Positions 14,544 to 22,260 of a stretch of DNA of 35,981 nt are shown piece by piece. The stretch is from JAZNBI01 sp045586995. GTDB taxonomy: Bacteria; Bacillota; Clostridia; Oscillospirales; CAG-272. Each line of letters opens with the position of its first letter. Position 1 is the stretch's first letter. Both the position numbers and the translations under genes were made by a program. Below the pieces are notes generated by a model. It was not told the DNA's origin, searched no databases, and saw only the letters and a program-made list of their open reading frames with translations. The DNA is taken from the NCBI GenBank assembly GCA_045586995.1, contig JAZNBI010000051.1, forward strand, positions 1-35,981. Reading direction: 5' to 3'.

Positions 14544-16343
14544 ATGATTAAACGATTAATTGCCATGTTTCTCTTGGTCTGTATGGTTGTTCCCGCACTT
14601 TTCGGTTGTAACAACCCGAATCCAGATGAACAAAACCAAGAAGAAGAGGACAAGGGTGCTTATATAAATATGTACCTTGCAGATCAGATATATGACCTCG
14701 ATCCCGCAAATGCTTTCAATAATGAGTCGGCATTGAAGATCATAAGCTTGATTTTCGATGGTTTGTTCACTCTTGAGCCGAACGGCAAAGTAAGTAAATC
14801 CCTCGTTGAAAGCTATAAATTTTATACCGACAAAATGAGCGAAGAGCTCAAAATGCTTATAACTCTCAAATCGACATATTTCAGTGACGGTTCGCTTTTG
14901 AGTGCCGATAACGTTGTTTTTGCATGGAAACGTATACTTGATGTTGAAAACTCCAGCCAAGCAGCCGTACTTCTCTACGATATTAAAAATGCTCGTGCAA
15001 TCAAGGAAGGCGATATGTCTATAGATGACCTCGGAGTTGCAGCTGTTGACACTCTTGTGCTTGAGATCACTTTTGCCGATGCAAATGTTGACAGAGATCA
15101 GTTCATCTTAAACCTTACAAGCCCTTGCCTTGTTCCCCTTCCCGGAATTTTGGTTTCGAGAACAGACGACTGGGCAAAGAAGCCCGGAACGATTGCGTGC
15201 AGCGGCCCGTTTATGTTGCGTACAGCAAATTATACAGACGGCCTTGAAACCCTTATTCTTGAACGCAACTCGTATTATTTCAGGGACAGAACAAAAGATC
15301 CGCTTGATAAATCGGTTAAGCCATACAGACTTGTTATAGACTATACAAAAACAGACGAAGAAATCAAGCAGGCATATGACAACGGCGAAATCTTTTATAT
15401 CGGCGATATTCCGCTTTCTATCAGAAACTATTATAAAGAAACCGCAAAGATTGCCGATGCAATGTCAACTCACGCGTATTACTTTAATACCGAAAAGGCA
15501 CCTTTTGATAATGTAAACGTACGTCTTGCTCTTTCCGCGGCTATCGACCGTGAAGCAATCGCGCAAGAGATCGTGTTCGCAAAAGCTGCTTCCGCTCTCG
15601 TACCCTTCGGAATCTTCGATTCAAATTCTTACAAGAAGTCCTTCAGAGAGGTTGGCGGCGACATTATTGCTACAAAATCCGACCTTACAAAAGCAAATCA
15701 ATACATAGCTGAGTCAGGAATTACCCCCTCCGATTATACATTCACTCTTTCTGTTGCAGCTTATGATGAGGTTCACGTTAAAATCGGAGAAATGGTTGTA
15801 GAAAGCTGGAAGGCACTTGGCTTTAACGTTTCGCTCAACCCTATCGATGTTATGGTAAATGACGAAGTAGGCCCGACGGGAGATGTTCCTACCGATATTC
15901 GTGACGATGTTTATACAGAAAAGCTTTTAGCGGGAGATTTTGATGTTATCGGACTTGATATCGTAGCTACATCGGTAAATGCGCTTTCTATTCTTGCTCC
16001 CTTTGCAAAGCAATTCTCAGGTCAAAGCGTTAATATGGATGTTGATATAAACAATCCGGTTTACGAGCTTACACCTCATATTACGAAGTTTGACAATGAT
16101 GAATATAACGCTAAGATCGAAGAAGCATTCGGCAAGAATGGTGCAGACAGAGCCGCTGCTCTTCACGAAGCTGAAAGAATGTTGCTTGAGCAAATGCCGG
16201 TTATACCGATTATTTTCAATCAAAATGCCACATTGACAAGCGACGAGCTTTCGAAAATCACCACATCGTATTACGGACTCGACAGCTTCAAGAAAACGAT
16301 TTTAAAGGATTATGAAAAATATCTTGAGGAACAGACTCAATAA
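14544..16343 (+). CDS. Peptide/oligopeptide ABC transporter substrate-binding lipoprotein (SBP family 5)
   Basis: The 599-aa OppA/DppA-type binding protein is tethered outside the membrane. The signal peptide ends in the lipobox ALFGC (C22), followed by a charged linker (PDEQNQEEEDKG). Family hallmarks are YDLDPANAFNNESALKIISLIFDGL, FSDGSLLSADNVVFAWKR and the later NVNVRLALSAAIDREAIA block. The C-terminal half carries the second lobe and ends in MPVIPIIFNQNATLTS. The start was chosen at the second ATG because AGGAGG directly abuts the first one. No permease or ATPase genes are in the window, so it is an orphan here. It may supply a transporter encoded elsewhere. The ligand cannot be told. Confidence 0.92.
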   Translation: MIKRLIAMFLLVCMVVPALFGCNNPNPDEQNQEEEDKGAYINMYLADQIYDLDPANAFNNESALKIISLIFDGLFTLEPNGKVSKSLVESYKFYTDKMSEELKMLITLKSTYFSDGSLLSADNVVFAWKRILDVENSSQAAVLLYDIKNARAIKEGDMSIDDLGVAAVDTLVLEITFADANVDRDQFILNLTSPCLVPLPGILVSRTDDWAKKPGTIACSGPFMLRTANYTDGLETLILERNSYYFRDRTKDPLDKSVKPYRLVIDYTKTDEEIKQAYDNGEIFYIGDIPLSIRNYYKETAKIADAMSTHAYYFNTEKAPFDNVNVRLALSAAIDREAIAQEIVFAKAASALVPFGIFDSNSYKKSFREVGGDIIATKSDLTKANQYIAESGITPSDYTFTLSVAAYDEVHVKIGEMVVESWKALGFNVSLNPIDVMVNDEVGPTGDVPTDIRDDVYTEKLLAGDFDVIGLDIVATSVNALSILAPFAKQFSGQSVNMDVDINNPVYELTPHITKFDNDEYNAKIEEAFGKNGADRAAALHEAERMLLEQMPVIPIIFNQNATLTSDELSKITTSYYGLDSFKKTILKDYEKYLEEQTQ

Positions 16344-16374
16344 ACTATTACAAGCATCGCATTAAATATACCGC

Positions 16375-16407
16375 GAACTGCCCTGATTTAATAAATCGGG
16401 GCAGTTC
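16375..16407 (+). terminator. Terminator after the lipoprotein gene
   Basis: A 13-bp stem, gaactgccctgat paired with atcggggcagttc (one G-U pair), encloses a short AT loop and is followed by TTGTTGTT. It lies about 30 nt past the stop codon. Confidence 0.82.
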
Positions 16408-16460
16408 TTGTTGTTACTGTAAAAGTAATGTTTTTTGATTATTTAATTGTAAAAATTATG

Positions 16461-16489
16461 TAGACTTTTTATCTGTAATATGATATAAT
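16461..16489 (+). promoter_or_regulatory. Promoter of the MBL-gltX-glnS operon
   Basis: TAGACT (16461-16466) and a perfect TATAAT (16484-16489) are 17 bp apart, 56 nt before the MBL gene start. Confidence 0.6.
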
Positions 16490-16544
16490 AAACAATTGAT
16501 ATATTGCAGTATACTGTATTTAATTGACTGTGAGGAATGATTTA

Positions 16545-17156
16545 ATGAAAATAATTCCGATTTCCCCTTTATCCTGGGCATCAAACTGTTATGCAATAAT
16601 TAACGAAGGGCACGCTTTGATCGTTGACCCGTCAATTTCATGCGGCGCGATTTTGTCTTTGCTCGAAAAGGAATCTGCCGTTCCGGATGCGATTATTTTA
16701 ACTCACGGACATTTTGACCACATCGTTTCGCTCGATACCTTTCGCAAAAAGACCTCGGTTCCTGCTATGATACACAAATTTGACGCCGATTTTCTCGGAG
16801 ATGCTCATAAGAATGCCTTCTTTGATTTCTTCGGCAAGGAGCGTTCATACGCTGATGCCGAAATACTTTTGGAAGACGGCGATGAAATTGAGTTGGCAAA
16901 CCAAAAGCTTAAAATAATACACACCCCCGGACATACAAACGGCTCAATATGTATTCTCGGTGACAATTTTCTCGTAACCGGCGACACACTTTTTGAGCAT
17001 GGCTACGGGAGATATGATCTTTACTCGGGAAATGCCGACACGCTTTTTAAATCGTTGAAAAGGTTGGCTTCTTTAGACCCGTCGCTGATTATTTATCCGG
17101 GACATCAAAAAAGCTGTACGCTGGCACAAGCACTCGAAAACATTAATTTAAAATAG
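16545..17156 (+). CDS. MBL-fold metallo-hydrolase (glyoxalase II-like)
   Basis: The 203-aa cytosolic protein starts at ATG 16545 with a GTGAGGA site. An upstream in-frame TTG would place the start inside that site. The metallo-beta-lactamase motifs are complete: HGHFDH for the first metal cluster (LTHGHFDHI), HTPGHTNGS, the bridging aspartate in VTGDTLFEHGYGRYD, and the final histidine in YPGHQKS. Length and motifs fit the single-domain glyoxalase II-like or YcbL-like hydrolases that are common next to housekeeping genes. The substrate is not deducible. It is first in an apparent operon, 11 nt before gltX. Confidence 0.9.
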   Translation: MKIIPISPLSWASNCYAIINEGHALIVDPSISCGAILSLLEKESAVPDAIILTHGHFDHIVSLDTFRKKTSVPAMIHKFDADFLGDAHKNAFFDFFGKERSYADAEILLEDGDEIELANQKLKIIHTPGHTNGSICILGDNFLVTGDTLFEHGYGRYDLYSGNADTLFKSLKRLASLDPSLIIYPGHQKSCTLAQALENINLK

Positions 17157-17167
17157 AGGAATTAACT

Positions 17168-18817
17168 ATGAATCACGAATATCTTGCTAATTTACTGTTC
17201 CCTGATGTGACCCTCACCGCAGAGGAGCTGGAATCAAAATTTCCACCTCGCAATCTTGCCGAGGGCGCAATAGTTTCCAGAATGGCGCCAAGCCCAACCG
17301 GCTTTGTTCATTTGGGAAATTTGGTTCAGGGTATAACATCCGAACGACTCACTCATCAATCCGACGGAGTTCTTTTCTTGCGTGTCGAGGATACCGACGC
17401 AAAAAGAGAGGTTTCGGGCGCTGTGGAAATACTTATCGAATCCTTAAAATATTACAATATTCAGTTTGACGAGGGTGCGACAAAAGACGGTGATATGGGT
17501 GAATACGGACCATACCGTCAACGTATGCGTAAGGATATTTATCATGTATATGCAAAAAAATTGGTTTCAGAGGGCAAAGCATATCCCTGCTTTTGCACCG
17601 AGGAAGATCTTGCCGATATTCATACTCAACAAGAAGCTCAAAAAACCAATTTCGGATATTTCGGAAAATGGGCAGTTTGGCGTAATCGACCTATTGAGGA
17701 TATCGAAAACGCACTTAATTCGCACACTCCGTGGGTGCTTCGCTTTTATTCTGAGGGCAGTATCGAAAACAAAATTAAATTCACTGATTTAATCAAAGGT
17801 CAGCTTGACCTCACCGAAAATGATATTGACCACGTTTTACTAAAATCCGACGGAATTCCGACATATCATTTCGCCCACGCCGTTGACGATCATTTGATGC
17901 GTACTACTCACGTCGTCAGAGGTGACGAATGGTTGCCGTCACTGCCCTTCCACGTGCAGTTGTTCGGCGCGTTGGGCTTCAAGCTTCCCAAATATCTCCA
18001 CATCGGACCTTTGATGAAAATGGACGGAGAATCCAAGCGTAAGCTTTCAAAACGCAAAGACCCCGAGCTTGCCTTGACCTATTACCAAAAAGAGGGTTAT
18101 CCCGCAGAAGCGGTGTATGAATACGTTTTAACGGTGCTCAACTCTAATTTTGAAGATTGGCGCAGAGCAAATCCCGATGCAAGCACAAACGATTTTAAAT
18201 TTTCTTACAAGAAGATGAATCCAGCGGGCTCGCTTTTCGATTCCGCAAAATTGCGCGACGTATCAAAAAATATTATATCAAAAATGGATGCAAAAAAGGT
18301 ATTCGATCTTGCATCCGAATGGGCAGAAGAATTTGATTCGGATTTCGCTTGCAAGCTTAAAAGAGATCCCGACTTTGCAAAAAGAATTCTTTCGATAGGC
18401 AGAGGCGGCAAAAAGCCCCGCAAGGATTTTGCGATCTGGAGCGAGCTCAAAGCATACATGGGCTTTTTCTATGACGAGTATTTCGTTTTAGAGGATTCAT
18501 ATCCCGATAATTTCGCAAAAAGCGATATAATCGGTGCGCTCGAACAATATAAGCTTTCTTATAATGAAAGTGACGATATGAATCAATGGTTTGAAAAAAT
18601 CAAAGCCATTGCCGATTCGCTCGGATATGCCTCCGATATGAAAGCGTATAAAGAAAATCCCACTTTGTATAAGGGCAGCGTTGCGGATATCAGTATGTTT
18701 ATACGACTTGCAGTCACGGGAAAGCTTAACGCTCCCGACTTATATACAGTCGTTCAAATACTCGGCAAGGAAAAAACCTTTGAAAGAATAAATAAAATTA
18801 TAAATTCGCTTAATTGA
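17168..18817 (+). CDS. gltX: Glutamyl-tRNA synthetase
   Basis: Class I synthetase charging tRNA-Glu. The HIGH-type site is PSPTGFVHLGN (41-51), with the RVEDTD strand after it. The KMSKS-type site is KLSKR (292-296), followed by KD in place of the more common HG. At 549 aa it is longer than the usual 480-500 aa bacterial enzyme, with a 33-residue lead before the catalytic core and a long helical C-terminus. Because a GlnRS gene follows directly, this enzyme is probably a discriminating GluRS. It may be one of two paralogous GluRS forms found in Clostridia. The HIGH and KMSKS motifs appear functional. Confidence 0.93.
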   Translation: MNHEYLANLLFPDVTLTAEELESKFPPRNLAEGAIVSRMAPSPTGFVHLGNLVQGITSERLTHQSDGVLFLRVEDTDAKREVSGAVEILIESLKYYNIQFDEGATKDGDMGEYGPYRQRMRKDIYHVYAKKLVSEGKAYPCFCTEEDLADIHTQQEAQKTNFGYFGKWAVWRNRPIEDIENALNSHTPWVLRFYSEGSIENKIKFTDLIKGQLDLTENDIDHVLLKSDGIPTYHFAHAVDDHLMRTTHVVRGDEWLPSLPFHVQLFGALGFKLPKYLHIGPLMKMDGESKRKLSKRKDPELALTYYQKEGYPAEAVYEYVLTVLNSNFEDWRRANPDASTNDFKFSYKKMNPAGSLFDSAKLRDVSKNIISKMDAKKVFDLASEWAEEFDSDFACKLKRDPDFAKRILSIGRGGKKPRKDFAIWSELKAYMGFFYDEYFVLEDSYPDNFAKSDIIGALEQYKLSYNESDDMNQWFEKIKAIADSLGYASDMKAYKENPTLYKGSVADISMFIRLAVTGKLNAPDLYTVVQILGKEKTFERINKIINSLN

Positions 18818-18824
18818 GGTAATT

Positions 18825-20477
18825 ATGGAAGAAACACGCAGTAATTTTATATATGACATAATCGACACCGACTTGGCAGAAAATCCAAATTTAAAGATAC
18901 ACACCCGTTTCCCTCCCGAACCAAACGGATATCTTCATATCGGCTCGGCAAAGGCAATTTGGATAAACAGTGAAGCCGCAAAGAAATATAACGGTCAGTT
19001 TAATCTTCGCTATGACGACACTAACCCCGCAAAAGAGGACACCGAATACGTAGATTCTATATACGAGGACCTTTGCTGGCTCGGAACGAAGCCGACGGGA
19101 GGAGTTTTTTACGGCTCGGATTATTTTGATAAATGCTATGAATTTGCCATAAAGCTTATTAAAGACGGGAAAGCGTATGTGTGCGACCTTTCGGCTGAAG
19201 AAATGAAGGAATACCGCGGCACACTTAAAGAGCCGGGCAAAAACAGTCCCTACCGCGACAGAAGTATTGACGAAAATCTCGAGCTTTTCGAGCGTATGAA
19301 AAACGGCGAGTTTGAGGACGGTTCGAGAACCTTGCGAGCAAAGATAGATATGTCAAATCCGAATATGAATATGCGCGACCCCGCGATATATCGTATCGTT
19401 CACACCTCGCATCACCGTCAAGGCGAAAAATGGTGTATCTACCCGCTTTACGATTTTGCGCATCCCATACAGGATGCTTTGGAGGGCATAACACACTCGC
19501 TTTGCTCGATAGAATTTGAAAACCACCGTCCGCTTTACGAATGGGTAGTTGATAATATCGGATTCGAGAAAAAGCCGAAGCAACGCGAATTTGCCCGTTT
19601 AAACGTAACCTACACTGTTATGAGCAAGCGCTATCTCAGATATCTTGTTGAAAACAATATGGTTGACGGTTGGGATGACCCAAGATTGCCAACTCTTTGC
19701 GCTTTACGCCGCAGAGGATACACGCCCTCATCCATCTTCGATTTCGTAGAACGCGCAGGCGTTTCAAAGGCGCTTAGCATTGTTGATTATGAATTGCTTG
19801 AGCATTGTATACGCGAGGAGCTTAACACTACGGCTCCAAGACGTATTGCCATTGAAAATCCGATAAAAGTAACCATAACAAACTATCCCGAGGATAAAAC
19901 CGAATATTTTGACCTTCCCAATAATCCTCAGATTCCCGAAAGCGGAACCAGACAGCTTCCCTTCACTCGCGAAATATATATAGATGCAAGTGATTTTGAG
20001 GAGGTTCCGCCGCCTAAATTCTTCCGCCTCAAGCCCGACGGCGAGGTTCGCCTTATGGGAGCGTATATTATTAAATGCCAAACAGTTATAAAGGATGACG
20101 AAGGAAATATCAAGGAAATTCTCTGCACCGCAGACCTTGAAACCCGAAACAATGTTCCTGCCGACGGCAGAAAGATAAAGGGTACGATTCATTGGCTTTC
20201 TGCAAAATATGCCGAAAAGGCAACGCTTATGCTATATGATAAGCTCTTTACAATCGAGAATGTTTCGGATATTCCCGAGGATAAAACCTACAACGATTAC
20301 CTCAATCCCAATTCGCTCGTTAAAAAAGAGAATTGTATGATAGAGCCCTCTCTTAAGGATGCAAAAGTCGGCGACAAATTCCAATTTGTCCGTAACGGTT
20401 ATTATTGTAAGGATTCCAAATATGAAAATACCTTTAACCGTGTTGTAGGTCTTAAGGACAGTTTTGTAAAAAAATAA
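18825..20477 (+). CDS. glnS: Glutaminyl-tRNA synthetase
   Basis: Class I synthetase that charges tRNA-Gln directly. RFPPEPNGYLHIG (28-40) is the GlnRS-type HIGH region, and VMSKR (265-269) is the KMSKS-type loop. The anticodon-binding beta-barrels occupy about 340-550. The 550-aa length is standard. The PEPNG motif distinguishes it from GluRS (PSPTG), so the pair of neighbouring synthetases is truly Glu plus Gln. The start has a GAGGTAA site, 7 nt after the gltX stop, which indicates co-transcription and probable coupling. Many Firmicutes lack glnS and use amidotransferase GatCAB, so the gene is informative about lineage. Confidence 0.96.
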   Translation: MEETRSNFIYDIIDTDLAENPNLKIHTRFPPEPNGYLHIGSAKAIWINSEAAKKYNGQFNLRYDDTNPAKEDTEYVDSIYEDLCWLGTKPTGGVFYGSDYFDKCYEFAIKLIKDGKAYVCDLSAEEMKEYRGTLKEPGKNSPYRDRSIDENLELFERMKNGEFEDGSRTLRAKIDMSNPNMNMRDPAIYRIVHTSHHRQGEKWCIYPLYDFAHPIQDALEGITHSLCSIEFENHRPLYEWVVDNIGFEKKPKQREFARLNVTYTVMSKRYLRYLVENNMVDGWDDPRLPTLCALRRRGYTPSSIFDFVERAGVSKALSIVDYELLEHCIREELNTTAPRRIAIENPIKVTITNYPEDKTEYFDLPNNPQIPESGTRQLPFTREIYIDASDFEEVPPPKFFRLKPDGEVRLMGAYIIKCQTVIKDDEGNIKEILCTADLETRNNVPADGRKIKGTIHWLSAKYAEKATLMLYDKLFTIENVSDIPEDKTYNDYLNPNSLVKKENCMIEPSLKDAKVGDKFQFVRNGYYCKDSKYENTFNRVVGLKDSFVKK

Positions 20478-20503
20478 TCCTTTAAAACAAAAGGAGCCCC
20501 CAT

Positions 20504-20776
20504 ATGCACCCTATATTGCTATATTTTTTAATAGTATCGGGAATTTCTTTTTTACTCGTAGTATATGATAAAATAGCTGCAAAAAAGCTTACGGAATATC
20601 GAATACCCGAAAAAATACTGCTTATGTTTTCCGTAATAGGCGGCTCGGTTGCTATGTACCTGACTATGAGATTGATTCGTCACAAAACTCTGCACAAAAA
20701 ATTTATGATAGGTATTCCCGTTATATTCTTTCTGCAGATTGCGGCAGCATTCCTGATATGGTATTATTATTTTTAA
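20504..20776 (+). CDS. DUF1294 family small membrane protein
   Basis: The 90-aa protein has the DUF1294 pattern: an N-terminal helix (about 4-22), YDKIAAKKLTEYRIPEKILL, a second helix with the GGSVAMYLTMRLIRHKTLHKKF motif, and a C-terminal helix (about 70-88). About three membrane segments are expected. The function of the family is unknown to me. Its start has an AAAGGAG site. It closes the MBL-gltX-glnS operon, just before a strong terminator. Confidence 0.9.
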   Translation: MHPILLYFLIVSGISFLLVVYDKIAAKKLTEYRIPEKILLMFSVIGGSVAMYLTMRLIRHKTLHKKFMIGIPVIFFLQIAAAFLIWYYYF

Positions 20777-20778
20777 GA

Positions 20779-20817
20779 TTTTTTGCCGAAAAGGGCTATT
20801 CCCTTTTCGGCAAAAAA
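20779..20817. terminator. Strong bidirectional terminator after the glnS operon
   Basis: A near-perfect stem of about 17 bp (ttttttgccgaaaaggg with cccttttcggcaaaaaaa) encloses loop CTATT (20796-20800). It lies 3 nt after the DUF1294 stop. Confidence 0.85.
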
Positions 20818-20844
20818 AATTTCAAAGTTTTTTTCTCCAATTAC

Positions 20845-20873
20845 TTGCAAAAAATAAAAATATGTGGTATTAT
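20845..20873 (+). promoter_or_regulatory. Promoter of the pheST operon
   Basis: TTGCAA (20845-20850) and TATTAT (20868-20873) are 17 bp apart, about 35-40 nt upstream of the T-box stem I. Confidence 0.75.
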
Positions 20874-20910
20874 ATGCTTAATCGGTTATTCACGATTGAA
20901 TATTTTTTAA

Positions 20911-21169
20911 AATGCTATGATAAAGTGTGCCAATCCGGTCATCGCATCTCAGAGAGTGTCGCCACGGCTGCAAGCGACTATGCGTTCGGAAAAGAGCGTT
21001 TCCCTTTGGAGCATGTTTGGTAAAATCCGGTTTTGGAGATGTAGCCAAGCACGGTTCGACAACCGTTATCAGCCGTCAAAGTGTTGGCTTTGAGCCGAAA
21101 TATAGGTGGTACCGCGGTGTGCGTTTTTGCGCTTCGTCCTTGTTTATGGATGAAGTGCCTTATTTTTTT
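20911..21169 (+). promoter_or_regulatory. Phenylalanine T-box riboswitch with terminator
   Basis: The base of stem I pairs ATGCT (from about 20912) with AGCAT (about 21010). AGAGAG at 20951-20956 is the usual internal block. A TTC (Phe) triplet at 21000-21002 lies in the specifier region and fits the downstream pheST genes, but its exact register is not certain. The T-box core AGGTGGTACCGCGG is at about 21104-21117. The terminator stem is 11 bp (21129-21139 with 21148-21158) with a run of T to 21169. Uncharged tRNA-Phe should induce read-through into pheS. Confidence 0.93.
21129..21169 (+). terminator. Conditional terminator of the phe T-box
   Basis: The stem gcgcttcgtcc / ggatgaagtgc (11 bp, two G-U pairs) has an 8-nt loop and is followed by TTATTTTTTT. 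It sits directly after the T-box core. Confidence 0.88.
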
Positions 21170-21210
21170 GTAAAAATTATAACACAATATACAGAAAGGA
21201 ATTTTTCTTT

Positions 21211-22224
21211 ATGAAAGAAAAGCTTCAAAAAATTAAAAGCGAGGCAATGCAACAGCTCTCTGCTCAGGATGTCGATATCGAAGAAATAAGAATCAAATAT
21301 CTTGGAAAAAAAGGTGAGCTTACATCTGTTCTCAGAGGTATGGGACAGCTCTCTGCAGAGGAACGCCCCATAATAGGTCAGTTGGCAAACGAGGTCCGTG
21401 CCGAAATCGAAAATGCAATTTCGCAAAAGGCAGCCGAAAGAGATAAACAAGCTCTTGAGAAAAAATTGCTTTCCGAGCGTATAGACGTAACTATGCCCGG
21501 AAAGAAAGTGCCTTTGGGACACGTTCATCCGCTTACCGCCGTTCAGAGAGAGCTTGAAAACATTTTCATCGGTATGGGCTTCTCAATTGCGGAAGGTCCC
21601 GAGGTTGAATATGATTATTACAATTTCCAAGCACTCAACATTCCCGAGAACCACCCTGCGCGCGACACACAGGATACCTTCTATATAACCGAAAATATTC
21701 TGTTGCGCTCTCAGACATCCCCTGTTCAGGTGCGCACTATGGAAAAGCAATCACCGCCGATAAGAATCGTTTCCCCCGGAAGAGTTTATCGTTCCGACGC
21801 GGTCGATGCCACACACTCTCCGCTTTTCCATCAAATTGAAGGTCTTGTAGTCGACAAAGGAATTACCATGGCAGACTTGAAAGGCACGTTGGAGCTTTTT
21901 GCCAAAAATATGTTTGGAGAAAACACAAAAATTCGTTTTCGTCCGCATCACTTCCCGTTTACCGAGCCGTCTGCCGAGGTTGACGTTTCCTGCTTTGTTT
22001 GCGGCGGAAAAGGTTGCCGTCTGTGCAAGGGAGAAGGTTGGATAGAAATTCTCGGAGCAGGTATGGTTCATCCAAACGTATTGCGCGGATGCAATATTGA
22101 CCCCGAGATATACAGCGGTTTTGCCTTCGGTATGGGTATTGAGCGTATAGCTATGACAAAATACAGTATAAACGATATGCGACTTATGTATGAAAACGAT
22201 ATACGTTTTCTTTCGCAATTCTAA
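21211..22224 (+). CDS. pheS: Phenylalanyl-tRNA synthetase alpha subunit
   Basis: Class II synthetase subunit that holds the active site of the alpha2-beta2 enzyme. The 337-aa protein begins with an N-terminal coiled coil (about 1-90). Then come the motif 1 region GMGFSIAEGPEVEYDYYNFQ, the loop HPARDTQDTFY, motif 2 around RIVSPGRVYRSDAVDATHSPLFHQIEG, and motif 3 GFAFGMGIERIAM. The CFVCGGKGCRLCKGEGW segment is the normal cysteine-rich insertion of bacterial PheS. The start has an AAAGGAA site. Regulated by the phe T-box, 36 nt before pheT. Confidence 0.97.
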   Translation: MKEKLQKIKSEAMQQLSAQDVDIEEIRIKYLGKKGELTSVLRGMGQLSAEERPIIGQLANEVRAEIENAISQKAAERDKQALEKKLLSERIDVTMPGKKVPLGHVHPLTAVQRELENIFIGMGFSIAEGPEVEYDYYNFQALNIPENHPARDTQDTFYITENILLRSQTSPVQVRTMEKQSPPIRIVSPGRVYRSDAVDATHSPLFHQIEGLVVDKGITMADLKGTLELFAKNMFGENTKIRFRPHHFPFTEPSAEVDVSCFVCGGKGCRLCKGEGWIEILGAGMVHPNVLRGCNIDPEIYSGFAFGMGIERIAMTKYSINDMRLMYENDIRFLSQF

Positions 22225-22260
22225 AACAAAAAGCACTTATTAATCAGAAAGGACAAAACG

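Noticed and set aside
21160..22236. Minus-strand frames opposite pheS
   Set aside because: They are antisense to an intact, well-conserved gene with normal motifs.
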